64,000 nt of DNA. It comes from CAUZWH01 sp965247665. Its GTDB lineage: Bacteria > Pseudomonadota > Alphaproteobacteria > SHVV01. The notes under the pieces were generated by a model that made no database searches, was not told the origin of the DNA, and worked only from the letters and a program-made list of their open reading frames with translations. The position numbers and the translations under genes are program-made. The stretch's first letter is position 1, and each line of letters begins with the position of its first letter. This document shows positions 40,751 to 50,609 of this stretch, piece after piece. The stretch is from the NCBI GenBank assembly GCA_965247665.1, contig CBDFHH010000005.1:1364001-1428000 (forward strand), read 5' to 3'.

Positions 40751-41623
40751 TCACCTCGCCGGTCGGGCCGCATCCCAATCGGGCCCGAGCCTCGGGAAGA
40801 CATGGTGGTCGGACGCGATGGGAAACGGCTCGCCGTCGCCGATGCCCGGGTCCCGGGCCGGGCCGAGATTGAACGAGACACCGGTGCGAACCGCGTAGGT
40901 CGAGCCGTCGCCGGCGAAACGCACGCCAAGGGCGCGCCGCCGCCGGTCGCTGGCGTTGCCTGGGGCGCCGTGGCACGTCAGCAGGTTGGAAACGATGAAG
41001 TCGCCGGGGAAGGTTTCGAAGCTGACGATGTCATACGCGTCGGGATTGCCGGCGATGTCGGGCATCTGTTCGAGAACCGGTGCGTCGCCGACATAACCGT
41101 AGCCCTCGTGCTTTCCGCGGCCATCGCCAACCGGGTCGTAGCGCTTGCCCCATTTGTGCGAATCCCGTGCCCACAGCACCGCTCCGCTCTCGGCCGTGAC
41201 ATGGTCGAGCGACACCCACATCCCGCAGGCGTTGCCCTCGACCGGGTTGCCCGGCATGTCCTGGTGCCAGGTGGTTGGCGTCGGCGTGTGCGGTTCCTTG
41301 ACCAGCAGGAAATCGAAAATGAGATTAACCGCCCGCGACCGCAGCAAACGCGCGGCGGTTTCCGCCATCGGCGATTCATGGACGAAGGCTCTGAATTCGG
41401 GGTGGAACATCCACATATTGTTGTCGAAGGCGTAGCGTCCATTTTCGTGGGCTTCGCTGAGGTCGTGGCCGTATTCGGTCGGGTGGTCGAGGATGTCGTC
41501 GACCGCTTCCTGCATGCGTGCTACCCACTCGTCGTCCAGAACGCCCTGCATATGCAAGATGCCGTTTTCCTCGAAGGTGCGAATCTCCTGCTCGGTGATG
41601 TCGCGAAGCGGGTGTTTGTTCAT
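40751..41623 (-). CDS. Phytanoyl-CoA dioxygenase (PhyH) family protein
   Basis: A 290-aa Fe(II)/2-oxoglutarate-type oxygenase of the PhyH family. The iron triad is HxD at H120 and D122 (WHQDMPG) and the distal H218 in NLLTCHGAPGN; a 2-oxoglutarate Arg candidate lies in RRRRALGVRF. Members hydroxylate CoA esters, amino acids, ectoine or phosphonates in the cytoplasm. No CoA-ligase gene is adjacent. It is a single gene, 183 bases from the aminotransferase on the same strand. Substrate unknown. Confidence 0.87.
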   Translation of the reverse strand: MNKHPLRDITEQEIRTFEENGILHMQGVLDDEWVARMQEAVDDILDHPTEYGHDLSEAHENGRYAFDNNMWMFHPEFRAFVHESPMAETAARLLRSRAVNLIFDFLLVKEPHTPTPTTWHQDMPGNPVEGNACGMWVSLDHVTAESGAVLWARDSHKWGKRYDPVGDGRGKHEGYGYVGDAPVLEQMPDIAGNPDAYDIVSFETFPGDFIVSNLLTCHGAPGNASDRRRRALGVRFAGDGSTYAVRTGVSFNLGPARDPGIGDGEPFPIASDHHVFPRLGPDWDAARPAR

Positions 41624-41806
41624 TGCCGGTCTCCTCTGCGGACCCGATCGCTATTAAAACCCGACATGCGCGGCTTGGCCAATTCCACTTGCTAACGACA
41701 GACCCTCGCCGACGGCGAAGCGGCCGACCGATCCCGACCAGCCGGCATGTCGCTCGACGACCCGCTCCGCGCCAATGCCGCGATATCGCAGCCGCGTGCG
41801 CACGCG

Positions 41807-42946
41807 TTAACCCTCCAATTCCGACAGGCAGCCAAGAAGCGCGTCGATATCGCGTTGGTTTGTGAACAGGTGCGGCGCCACACGCAGCACGTCGCCCCGT
41901 AAGTTGATCAGCACGCCGCGCGTTTCGAAGCGCGCCTGCAAATCCGCCGGCCAGCCGCCGACGCGGCGAAGGCCGAGAAAGTGCGGCGCCCGCTGCGCTC
42001 GCGGCGGGACAGTGTAACCAAACGCCGCCGCCGGTTCGGCGATGGCATCGGTTGTGTGCCGCAACGTGCCGCTGATTTCGTCGACACGCCAGTCCGTGAT
42101 TTGCGTCATCGCCGCGATCGCCATCGACAAATTGACGATATTGGCGCGTTCGCCGACGTCAAAGCGGCGCGCACCCGCCCGATAACGCTCCGTGTAGTGG
42201 TGGAGAAAGCGCGCGTTGCCCGAGGCTTCGCGGCCAACCCAGCCATGTTCGATCGGCGTTCCCGCCTGGCGGCGCGGCGCCACATAGAGAAACGCGAGCT
42301 GCACCGGGCCGAGCAACCATTTCTCGGCAACCGACACGGCGTAATCCGGGTCGACCGTCGCCAGGTCGAGCCCCAATGCGCCCGCCGATTGGCTCAGATC
42401 GAGCACCAGCGCGGCGCCCACCTCGCGGCAGCGGGCACTGATCAGCGGCAGGTCGAGCATGGTTCCATCCAGCCAGTGACATAGCGGCACCGCCACCACC
42501 GCCGTGCCGGGTTCGATCGCCGCCGCCGCGGCCGCGCTCCAATCGCCGTCTTCCGGCCGCTCGACCGCGCGGATCGAGCCCCCGTCGCGCCGCACCGCCT
42601 CACCCCAGGGATAGATGTTGGACGGAAACTGGTCGGCCAGGACCAAGACTTCGCGGCCGTCGCCGATGGTCAGATTATGTGCCGCGATCGACAGGCCGTA
42701 GCCGGCCGACGGGGTTAGCGCGATATCGCCGCCGTTTGCACCGATGATCTCTGCGAACAAGTCGCGCGCCTCTTCCACCGCCAGGGTCGCCCGTTGGCCC
42801 CACGCCGAGCCCCAGGGCCGCGTCTTCAACGCCAGCGCTTCCTCGCCCGCTTGGTGCGCGCTGCGCATCAGGGGCGCGGTCGCCGCGCACCGGAAATAGG
42901 CGGCATCGTCGGGAAGCTCGAAGAGGTGGCGCTGGTTGCTCAGCAC
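41807..42946 (-). CDS. Class V aminotransferase-like PLP enzyme
   Basis: A 379-aa fold-type I PLP enzyme of the class V (cysteine desulfurase / kynureninase / isopenicillin epimerase-like) group. The PLP Lys is in SVAEKWLLGPVQ, LVLDLSQSAGALGLDL supplies the cofactor Asp, and TPSAGYGLSIAAHNL is the phosphate loop. GTG at 42946 lies two bases beyond the preceding stop, so it is coupled to the MaoC-like gene. It could be a desulfurase, lyase or aminotransferase; nothing nearby settles it. Confidence 0.85.
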   Translation of the reverse strand: MLSNQRHLFELPDDAAYFRCAATAPLMRSAHQAGEEALALKTRPWGSAWGQRATLAVEEARDLFAEIIGANGGDIALTPSAGYGLSIAAHNLTIGDGREVLVLADQFPSNIYPWGEAVRRDGGSIRAVERPEDGDWSAAAAAAIEPGTAVVAVPLCHWLDGTMLDLPLISARCREVGAALVLDLSQSAGALGLDLATVDPDYAVSVAEKWLLGPVQLAFLYVAPRRQAGTPIEHGWVGREASGNARFLHHYTERYRAGARRFDVGERANIVNLSMAIAAMTQITDWRVDEISGTLRHTTDAIAEPAAAFGYTVPPRAQRAPHFLGLRRVGGWPADLQARFETRGVLINLRGDVLRVAPHLFTNQRDIDALLGCLSELEG

Positions 42947-42948
42947 GG

Positions 42949-43419
42949 CTAATCCGCCGGCCGTGGTTCGCGCGGGATTTCCAGCGTGACCGTGCCGCGC
43001 AGGACGGCGACGCCATCCTGGTTGACGGCCTGCATATCCAGGGTCACCAAACCCGTCGGTCGGGATTGGTCCGCCCGGAGGTCGGTGCATCTGGCTTCCG
43101 TCGTCAGACGGTCGCCGATACGCGCCGGTGCGAGAAAGCGGAGTTCACGCTGTTCGGCAATCCGTATTGCGCGGGTCGTCACGCCGAGATCCCACAATGC
43201 CCGGCGCATGATGACGAAGGTGTGCTCGCCCGAAGCGATGAGCTCGCCGTGCGGCGACGCCGCAGCGGCGTCTTCGTCGGTGTGAATCGGCAACGGATCC
43301 CAGGCGCGCGCATAATCGAGCAATCCCTCTGCGGTCACGAACTGGGCCGGCGTCCGCCAGGTCCGGTCGATCGAAAACGCCTCGAAGTACAAACCGCGAT
43401 CTTCGATTTCTGAAGCCAT
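42949..43419 (-). CDS. MaoC-like (hotdog-fold) dehydratase-family protein
   Basis: A 156-aa hotdog protein of the MaoC / acyl dehydratase group. The hydratase motif is seen as DYARAWDPLPIHTDEDAAAASPHGELIASGEHTF, with Asp and His at the R-hydratase positions, and LRFLAPARIGDRLT follows. These enzymes hydrate enoyl-CoA esters, though many MaoC-like proteins have other acyl substrates. ATG at 43419 (MASEIEDRG) is taken; the longer frame runs into the divergent RidA gene. It is coupled to the downstream class V PLP enzyme. Confidence 0.85.
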   Translation of the reverse strand: MASEIEDRGLYFEAFSIDRTWRTPAQFVTAEGLLDYARAWDPLPIHTDEDAAAASPHGELIASGEHTFVIMRRALWDLGVTTRAIRIAEQRELRFLAPARIGDRLTTEARCTDLRADQSRPTGLVTLDMQAVNQDGVAVLRGTVTLEIPREPRPAD

Positions 43420-43468
43420 CGCCGCGTGATACCCTGAACCGGTAGATTCGAGAAGCCCGGAAGCGAAG

Positions 43469-43882
43469 ATGTTGCAAGGACGACGCGTCGTCAGCAAGAA
43501 AGTGCCCGATATCGACGGCCTCGAGAAGCGGGCCCTGTCGCAGGCCCAGCGGGTCGGCGATGTGATCTACGTCTCCGGGCAGGTCGCCTACGACAACAAG
43601 CGCCGCTCGGTCGGTGGCGCGAGCGCCTACGCCCAATCCCGGCACGTGTTCGGCCGTATCAAGGCGCTGGTCGAGGCTGCCGGCGGCAGGATGGATGACG
43701 TCGTCAAGATCACGATGTACACGACCGATATGCGCTGTCAGCCGGACATCTGGAAAGCCCGCCGGGAGTTCTTCACCGGCGACTTTCCCTGCTCGACATT
43801 GGTCGAGGTGACGGCGCTGGCGCGGCCCGAGTTTCTCATCGAGATCGAGGCCGTCGCCCATGTCGGCGAACTCGCTCGCTAG
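43469..43882 (+). CDS. RidA/YjgF family protein (second copy)
   Basis: A 137-aa RidA-family protein, clearly paralogous to the one at 7890: both share the DDVVKxxMYTTDM and QPDIWKARRE segments, with ISGQ/VSGQ in strand 2. It lacks the Lys-rich N-terminal extension. The family removes reactive enamine or imine intermediates produced by PLP enzymes, which fits the divergent class V PLP enzyme next door. Its 3' end overlaps the longest frame of the VOC gene. Confidence 0.87.
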   Translation: MLQGRRVVSKKVPDIDGLEKRALSQAQRVGDVIYVSGQVAYDNKRRSVGGASAYAQSRHVFGRIKALVEAAGGRMDDVVKITMYTTDMRCQPDIWKARREFFTGDFPCSTLVEVTALARPEFLIEIEAVAHVGELAR

Positions 43883-43904
43883 GGTCCGCCCCAACCCGGA
43901 AAGG

Positions 43905-44915
43905 ATGCTGGAAGTGTCAGCTCAGGAACAAATCACGGCCTGCACGGCGTTTGCGCCGCGCCGCATCGGTCACGTCAATCTGTTCGTCGACGACGTGCCG
44001 ACATCGGAGAATTTTTACCACCGGGTTTGCGGCTTCGAACCGGTCTATCACGAGGTCGGAATCCGCATGACGCTGCTCTCGAACGGCAATTCGCATCACG
44101 ATGTCGCCGTCATGGCGACCACCGAGCAGGAGCTGGTCGGCAAGGGCGGCCATGTCCAGATTCCGAAGGGGCGCGGCACTCATTCGGGTCTCAATCATTT
44201 CGCCTGGGAGGTCGAGAACGAGCGCCGCCTGGTGGAGGCGTATAACCGCGCGGTCGCCGCAAAGCTCGACATCCATCGGACGGTCGACCATACGGTTTCG
44301 CACAGCATCTATGTGTTCGATCCCGACGGTCATCTCCACGAGTTCTATGCCGACGTGATCGAGGATTGGCGCCGCATCTACGATGGCAATCGCCAAGGCC
44401 CGGAGGTGACCGGACAATGGAACCCCAATGACCAACCGGCCGGGGAACGCGCGCTGTATCCGTCCGGCGAGGATATATGCGTGGTTGACGACGCCCTGAT
44501 ACATCCCACGCGGCTGTCGCACGCGGTGGTGGCGACGGACGATCACGAGGCGATGGTTCGCTTCTGCGAAGAGGTCGCCGGGTTCGAAATCGTCGAACGC
44601 GCCGGCGACGGCAGCGTTGTCTGTTATCGGGGCTCCGGCGGCTGCTACCACTTCGATTTTGCGCTGGTCCACGGCAAGGCGGAACCGGGAATCCACCATT
44701 TCAGCTTCGAGCTTCCCGACGAGAGCGAGCTCGCGTCCGCCGCACAGCGCCTCGAATCAGCCGGCATCGAGATCGAGCGGCGCGTCGACAATTCCGCCAA
44801 GCACAGCCTGTTCCTGATCGATCCCGATGGTTTGCGCTGCGAGTTCTTTGTGCGGCGCGGCGACCGGCTGGCCGCCATAGAGGCGGCGGCCGACGATTTC
44901 TGTTATCTCCTCTAG
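43905..44915 (+). CDS. VOC-superfamily dioxygenase-like protein (two glyoxalase-type domains)
   Basis: A 336-aa protein with two vicinal-oxygen-chelate modules: residues ~20-160 (RIGHVNLFVDDVPTSENFYH ... LHEFYADV) and ~200-320 (RLSHAVVATDDHEAMVRFCE ... LRCEFFV). Metal ligands of the extradiol type appear as His in GHVNLF, SGLNHFAWE and Glu in HEFYAD. This matches catechol 2,3-dioxygenase-like proteins, which cleave aromatic rings, but VOC proteins vary widely. ATG at 43905 follows GGAAAGG; an upstream ATG at 43860 inside the RidA gene is less likely. Confidence 0.85.
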   Translation: MLEVSAQEQITACTAFAPRRIGHVNLFVDDVPTSENFYHRVCGFEPVYHEVGIRMTLLSNGNSHHDVAVMATTEQELVGKGGHVQIPKGRGTHSGLNHFAWEVENERRLVEAYNRAVAAKLDIHRTVDHTVSHSIYVFDPDGHLHEFYADVIEDWRRIYDGNRQGPEVTGQWNPNDQPAGERALYPSGEDICVVDDALIHPTRLSHAVVATDDHEAMVRFCEEVAGFEIVERAGDGSVVCYRGSGGCYHFDFALVHGKAEPGIHHFSFELPDESELASAAQRLESAGIEIERRVDNSAKHSLFLIDPDGLRCEFFVRRGDRLAAIEAAADDFCYLL

Positions 44916-45755
44916 CTTGCCCGCGGTGCGACCGCGATCCGCTGACGCCGTCTCCCGCGTCATCGATCAGCCCGCCGGCGTGTTGCGCGCCGCGTTGGGC
45001 GAGGCGTAAAGCGGATGCGCCCGGTACGGTCTTGCGGCAGCCGCAGTCGCGGTGCGATTCGCGGCGGTAACCGGGTGTGGCGCAGGAAGTCGTTCACCTT
45101 CGCGACCGCCGCATGAACTTTCAGACCCAGCCCGGTTGCGCGCATGACTTGACCGCTTGCGGTCAGGTGGCGCGCGCTTCGGCCGGCATCATTCAACAGA
45201 CGCATCGCATCCTTGTGCTGAGGCCGTAAAGTGTCGGTTGCGGTCAAGAGCGTTTTCGCGTCGATGAACAGAATGTCACCGCCCGTCGCCGCTAGAGATC
45301 TCGTTCCTGATCCACCAACTCGTATGGCCGGTCTCCACCGTCACCAAATCGAGTGGCCGGGTATCCGCGTCCGGCGGCGCCGCTCTGGCAGCCCGATCGA
45401 GGATGGCCCGCAACCCGCCTTGCACGGACCGGTGATGACCGCGTGCCGGGCGCTTCGGGGCGCTGAGCGCCGCGGACGCCACGCTTCTGATGTGTATCGA
45501 ACTCATATCGCCACTATGATGATGTCTCCGTGCGGAACAATGAGATCGGCGACACGGGTAGCCTGTGCTTGAGCATAGCCCCAAGCCTCCTTCGCCATGC
45601 CGAGCGCCAGGTACTTGCGGACGCAAGATCGCGGACGTACGAGGCGTGCACATGGACCGAGAAGATAGAGCCGGGTCTTTCGCCCGCCGGAAAATGGGCG
45701 CAGGGCGCCCTGAAGCGGTACAGCCTCGCGAGGCTTGAGGAAGCGGAGGACAACC
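44916..45755. other. 840-base gap without a supported gene
   Basis: Both strands have short open frames of Arg/Pro-rich composition but none shows a recognisable family or a good ribosome site. The best-looking is a minus-strand stretch around 45250-45050 (GGDILFIDAKTLLTATDTL and LGLKVHAAVAKVNDFL), which may be a remnant. The right end has the ribosome site GGAGGACAACC of the next gene. Confidence 0.4.
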
Positions 45756-46679
45756 ATGGGCGTGGGCGTCGGGCTGGGGCTTTTCGATTATCCGTTTACC
45801 GATGGCAACGCGTTTTGGCGCTGGGTCGAGATGTGCGAAGAGGGTGGAGTCGATTCGATCTGGCAGACCGACCGGCTGATCTCGGCGCAGCCGCAGCTCG
45901 AATGCCTGAGCACGATGGCGGCGTTGGCCGGCGCCACGAAACGCCTCAAGTTCGGCATGAACGTGGCCGCCCTGGGATGGCGCGAGCCCTTGCTGCTGGC
46001 CAAGCAGTGCGCCACGATCGACGTGCTGAGCGGGGGTCGCCTGCTGCCGGCGTTCGGCGTCGGCAGCCCCGGCGCCCGGGAATGGCAGGCGCTGGGCTTG
46101 CCGGCCAAGGGTCGCGGGGCGCGGACCGACGAGGCGCTCGCGATCTTGTCCCGCCTATGGACCGGCGAGACCGTCGATTTCGACGGGACTCACTATCACC
46201 TTGACGGCGCGCGCATCGACCCGGTCCCGGTGCAGAAACGCTTCCCGCTGTGGATCGGCGGATCGAGCAAGGCGGCGATTCGCCGCACCGCGCGGTTCGG
46301 AACCGGCTGGCTTGCCGGCTCTACCACGCCGGAGGAAGCCGGCGCGGTAATCGCCGCGATCAAGGCGGCGACCGCCGAAACCGGGCGCACCATCGACGAC
46401 GATCACTACGGTGCCGGCATCGCCTTTCGCTTCGGCAGCTGGGACGACGCGGCGGTGCGGAAGGCGGCGAGTACCTACCGCGAATCGACGGGGATCGATC
46501 TGACCGAGCGGATCGCGGTCGGCGGTGCCGACGAGATCCTCGCGCGCATCGACGCGTTCGTCGCCGCCGGGGCGTTCAAGTTCGTGCTACGGCCGCTCGC
46601 CAGCAGAGACGACGAGATGTTCGACCAGACTCGCCGTTTCATCGATGAGGTCCAGCCGGCCCTCCTTGGCCGCAACTGA
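45756..46679 (+). CDS. LLM-class flavin-dependent oxidoreductase (luciferase-like)
   Basis: A 307-aa bacterial luciferase-like TIM-barrel oxidoreductase using F420 or FMN. Typical motifs: GLGLFDYPFTDGNAFWRWVE, STMAALAGATKRLKFGMNV, LSGGRLLPAFGVGSPG and FPLWIGGSSKAAIRRTARFG. The ATG at 45756 has a GGAGG site nine bases upstream. The GLGLFDYP start and KRLKFG are common in the F420-type subgroup, but the cofactor cannot be fixed by sight. It stands alone. Members include alkane sulfonate, nitrilotriacetate and pyrimidine monooxygenases. Confidence 0.9.
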   Translation: MGVGVGLGLFDYPFTDGNAFWRWVEMCEEGGVDSIWQTDRLISAQPQLECLSTMAALAGATKRLKFGMNVAALGWREPLLLAKQCATIDVLSGGRLLPAFGVGSPGAREWQALGLPAKGRGARTDEALAILSRLWTGETVDFDGTHYHLDGARIDPVPVQKRFPLWIGGSSKAAIRRTARFGTGWLAGSTTPEEAGAVIAAIKAATAETGRTIDDDHYGAGIAFRFGSWDDAAVRKAASTYRESTGIDLTERIAVGGADEILARIDAFVAAGAFKFVLRPLASRDDEMFDQTRRFIDEVQPALLGRN

Positions 46680-47066
46680 GGACCAGCGAACCGACGATCG
46701 CGACTCGGATCGTGACCAACCGATAAGCCGTCCGACCCTGTATTCTTGAGACGCGTTCGCCCCGTCGTCGCTCAGGATGCGTTGCCTCCGCCTGACGCCG
46801 CCCTTGTCGTCCTCGTTGTTTCGGCGGGCGAAGCGACCCTGGCCGAAGTCCGTGGAATCGACTTTTCGCGATGCCGATCTCAGACCGTGCTTGGCGATAC
46901 CGCGCACCATCGCGCCGGTGTCTTCGCGCGGCCGCAGGGCGGCCATTGCGCTCGGTAGAGTCGCGAGCGTCGATCCGGCGACGCCGGTCCCCCGTGCGTG
47001 CTCAAGCAGAAATCGAATTCCGTGCGGGTTGCTTGCGCTGCCGAACCGATCGCCCTGCGGTTGGGG
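46680..47066. other. Gap without a supported gene
   Basis: A 387-base stretch between the convergent LLM oxidoreductase and SDR genes. No frame on either strand resembles a known protein, and there is no strong terminator hairpin. I see nothing definite in it. Confidence 0.4.
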
Positions 47067-47771
<705 letters not shown>

Positions 47772-48019
47772 AAAGCACCCTCTCGTTCGTCTTTGCCGAC
47801 CGATGCAGTGATTGTCGCATCGACGCCCGGCGTCAAGCTTTCCGTGAATACCACGCGACCCCCCTCGGCAGCGCTGCTCCCTGCAGCGGCGCTGCTATTG
47901 TCGGTAGTAAACGGATTCGGTTCAAACAGGCTGTGTTTGGGCGTCGATGATCTGGACCTGTAGGAGCGGGTGGCTGCCTGCGTGCCGAAACGAACCACCA
48001 TCTCGGCGACGGGCCGGAC

Positions 48020-48724
48020 TTAGTTCGGGAAATCGAAATAGGTGTCCGGATAGGGCTCTTTCCTCAGGGTGGAGTGCCACCATTCCTTCGCGTAGGGCGC
48101 GAAACCGTGCGCCGTCATCAGGCTTTGCAGCAAGGCGCGGTGGGCCCGCTGCTGGGGCGAGGCCAAGGTGCTCTCCGGCCAGGAGAGCGGGCCGAAGAAG
48201 TCGAACCGCGAGCCCATGTCGAGCGCGCGGATCGCCCCGGCGTCGTCTCGGGCGACGATGGTGACGTCCACCGTGCTGCCCCGCGAATGGCTCGACCGGC
48301 TGGCGATATAGCCCTCCGCGAACAGATCCTGCTTGGCGACATCGGGGTAGTAGGTCGGCTTGGTCCGTTGATCGTCGAGCGCCTTGCCCCAGCGGACGAA
48401 ATGTTCGACCGCGCGTTGCGGCCGGTAGGCATCGAACAGCTTGAGCCCGAGACCGAACGGGAGCAGCCGGTCCTGGACCGCGGCGAGGGCGGAAGCGGCC
48501 GGTGTGGAGAGGATCGCATGGGCGTGCCGGTAACCGTCGATCGGCCGGCCGACGAAGTTGTCGTCGGTGGCGTAGCGCAGATCGACCACGAGGTCCGGGA
48601 TCACCTGGTCGAGATAGACGAATCCGTCCGGCAGGCGAGGGCGCTCCGCAGCGCCGTCGTTCGCTGCGGCGGCGGCCGCGACCGTCGACGCGGCGAGGAG
48701 GGTCATCAGCGCCTGCCTGGTCAC
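48020..48724 (-). CDS. VanX/DdpX-type D-alanyl-D-alanine dipeptidase (exported)
   Basis: A 234-aa zinc D,D-dipeptidase of peptidase family M15D. The N-terminal ~22 residues (LMTLLAASTVAAAAAA) form a signal peptide, so it is periplasmic. The zinc ligands are in SSHSRGSTVDVTI (His and Asp) and EWWHS (Glu and His). The catalytic Arg is in LFDAYRPQRAVEHF. Such enzymes release D-Ala during peptidoglycan turnover; a vancomycin-resistance role is not suggested here because no VanA/VanH-type genes are near. It is a single gene. Confidence 0.9.
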   Translation of the reverse strand: MTRQALMTLLAASTVAAAAAANDGAAERPRLPDGFVYLDQVIPDLVVDLRYATDDNFVGRPIDGYRHAHAILSTPAASALAAVQDRLLPFGLGLKLFDAYRPQRAVEHFVRWGKALDDQRTKPTYYPDVAKQDLFAEGYIASRSSHSRGSTVDVTIVARDDAGAIRALDMGSRFDFFGPLSWPESTLASPQQRAHRALLQSLMTAHGFAPYAKEWWHSTLRKEPYPDTYFDFPN

Positions 48725-49302
48725 GGTCGTGGAACCCCATGGCGTCCCGCGGCGCCGACGCGCCCGGTGCCGAGACCGCGCGGTGGCGCATTGCTCGCAC
48801 CCACTATAGCGCGCGACCCCCGGCCCGTCATCGGGGCCGGCGGCGCCTGAGCACCTTCGCCTCAGCGCGGCAGCGCGCGATCGAGCGCCGTCACGGCCCA
48901 GTGCGGCTTTAATGAGGCCGGGGCGCTGAGGCCCCGGATGCGCCGCTGGATCCTGAGACGACCCCGACCAACGACGAGCTGGACGACGAGATCAACGAGC
49001 GTGTGGACACGGCGAAGGAAAGCTGAGACATGCCCGAGGGCAGCTATCAGCACATTCACCGCTGGTCCACGCCGCTGCGCTCTGCCCACTACACGCCCCG
49101 GCCGCACGGCGCTCCATCAGCAGGGCGGGATACTTGGCCAGGGGGCCGCCGGGATCCGATGCTTGGCCGACCCGCTCGCGGAACAACCGGGAAGGCCGGT
49201 TCTCAGCGGATGGCTTGCCGGGTTGTTCGATCCGTGCTGACGTGGCCATGCTATCCTGTATCCGAAGAAGCTGCCGCAACAAAACCATGTGAGGACGACC
49301 GG
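48725..49302. other. Gap with possible short coding remnants
   Basis: No intact gene is supported. Around 48928-49022 a plus-strand frame reads EAPDAPLDPETTPTNDELDD and ends VDTAKES before a TGA, which looks like the tail of a lost protein. The frame that runs into the secreted protein from 49030 has no similarity and is probably not translated. The region holds the promoter for the gene at 49303. Confidence 0.35.
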
Positions 49303-50511
49303 ATGTTCGCGACGATCATTGCTCGAACCGCCGCCTTTGCGACCCGTCTCGTGGCCGTCATGGCGTTCACGACGCTGGGCGGCGCCACCTTCGCCCAACA
49401 GGCGCCGGTCGACGATGACGGCGACGTGGCGCCCGCGCCGCCATCCATCGGCGCGGACATACCGTTGACCTATTTCGGACCGGCTCCGTCCGAGGTTCAG
49501 AAGGAGTTGATCGGCCCGCACAAGCTCTTGAAGGCCGGCGCGGTCGATCTCGACGCGGGGACCGTCACGCTGCCGCTCTACAAGGGCCGGATGATTTCGG
49601 GTGAGACCGTCTGGTATGTCGTCCTTGACACCGACGATCGCGGCAACGCGGAAGCATTGGGGCTGAACTACGCGTCAAAGCTCACCTATGCCGATGTCGG
49701 ACGGGCGGTGCGCCGCGCCACCCTGGCCGAAGGCCTGACCCTCGTTTTCGAGGCCGGCACCGTCGATTTCTCGCCGCAACGCAGCGTCGAGCCCGGCGAT
49801 GTGCCGAACTTCTTCCCGCCCAAAGCGGTGCAGCCGGGATCGGTGGGCGATGCGGCCTACAGTCCGTTGGTCAAGATCGGCAATGCCGGCGGCCACATCT
49901 ACAACGCGCCGATGATCGCCTACGACGTCGACGCCGCCACCCTCGACCGGTTCTGCGACGGCGCTGCGGACCATTCGATCGTGCATGACAAGGTGGTCTC
50001 GGTGTGCCCGAGCCGAGGCACGGCGACGCTCGAGCTGACCGCGGGTTTCAGCTTCGCCCGCCCGTTGCTCTACCTCTCGACCGACGCCAACCACCCGGCG
50101 CCGGCGACCCTCGAAGGCGCTACCTATGCGCCCGGTCTCGAAAGCATCCATGTCGGCGCCGACGACAGCCTGTTCTCGCCGGTGGAGCGAATATTCGTCA
50201 TGATCAACGGTCCGACCGGCCTCGACAATCCGCAGCGCCAGGGCTTGAACAGCGCGCTGTCCGACGGACGGACACCGCTGAACGTGCTGGGCGGCATCCC
50301 AACCATCGCGACCGATTACAGCCCGCTGTGGGACATCAATCCGGGGGTCTGGACGCAGGCGGCCATCGAGCGCGGGGTCCGCACCCGCGTGACCGAGGAA
50401 TTCCAGATTCTCGGCCTCGTCGAGAAGGGCTGGATCACCGGCCTCGGCGGCGGCACATTCGGTTCGGTCGGTTTCGTCGTCAACTGCCCGGTCGTGTTCC
50501 GTTTCCTCTGA
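49303..50511 (+). CDS. Secreted protein of unknown function (402 aa)
   Basis: I do not recognise this family. The N-terminus is a signal peptide (residues ~1-30, LVAVMAFTTLGGATFAQQ with an AxAQ-like cleavage site), followed by an acidic linker (APVDDDGDVAPAPPS). The mature part is beta-rich with no further TM segment. It contains TYFGPAPSEVQKELIGPHK, PLYKGRMISGETVWYVVLDT and a Gly-rich end (GWITGLGGGTFGSVGFVVN), plus three Cys residues (FCDGA, VVSVCPSRG, NCPVVF) that could form a disulfide outside the cytoplasm. ATG at 49303 is chosen as the start of the signal peptide. It stands alone. Confidence 0.8.
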   Translation: MFATIIARTAAFATRLVAVMAFTTLGGATFAQQAPVDDDGDVAPAPPSIGADIPLTYFGPAPSEVQKELIGPHKLLKAGAVDLDAGTVTLPLYKGRMISGETVWYVVLDTDDRGNAEALGLNYASKLTYADVGRAVRRATLAEGLTLVFEAGTVDFSPQRSVEPGDVPNFFPPKAVQPGSVGDAAYSPLVKIGNAGGHIYNAPMIAYDVDAATLDRFCDGAADHSIVHDKVVSVCPSRGTATLELTAGFSFARPLLYLSTDANHPAPATLEGATYAPGLESIHVGADDSLFSPVERIFVMINGPTGLDNPQRQGLNSALSDGRTPLNVLGGIPTIATDYSPLWDINPGVWTQAAIERGVRTRVTEEFQILGLVEKGWITGLGGGTFGSVGFVVNCPVVFRFL

Positions 50512-50609
50512 CGCGGCATGACCCGCTGCGATTCTCGTCGATCATCAAGACGCCCGGGTCCGGCCTAACGTGACCACCCGGTTGGGGGCGGCGATCGATC
50601 CTGTCCGGC

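Noticed and set aside
48020..48724. Vancomycin-resistance function for the VanX-like dipeptidase
   Set aside because: The protein has a signal peptide and no VanA/VanH/VanR/VanS genes are nearby; a periplasmic cell-wall recycling role is more sensible.
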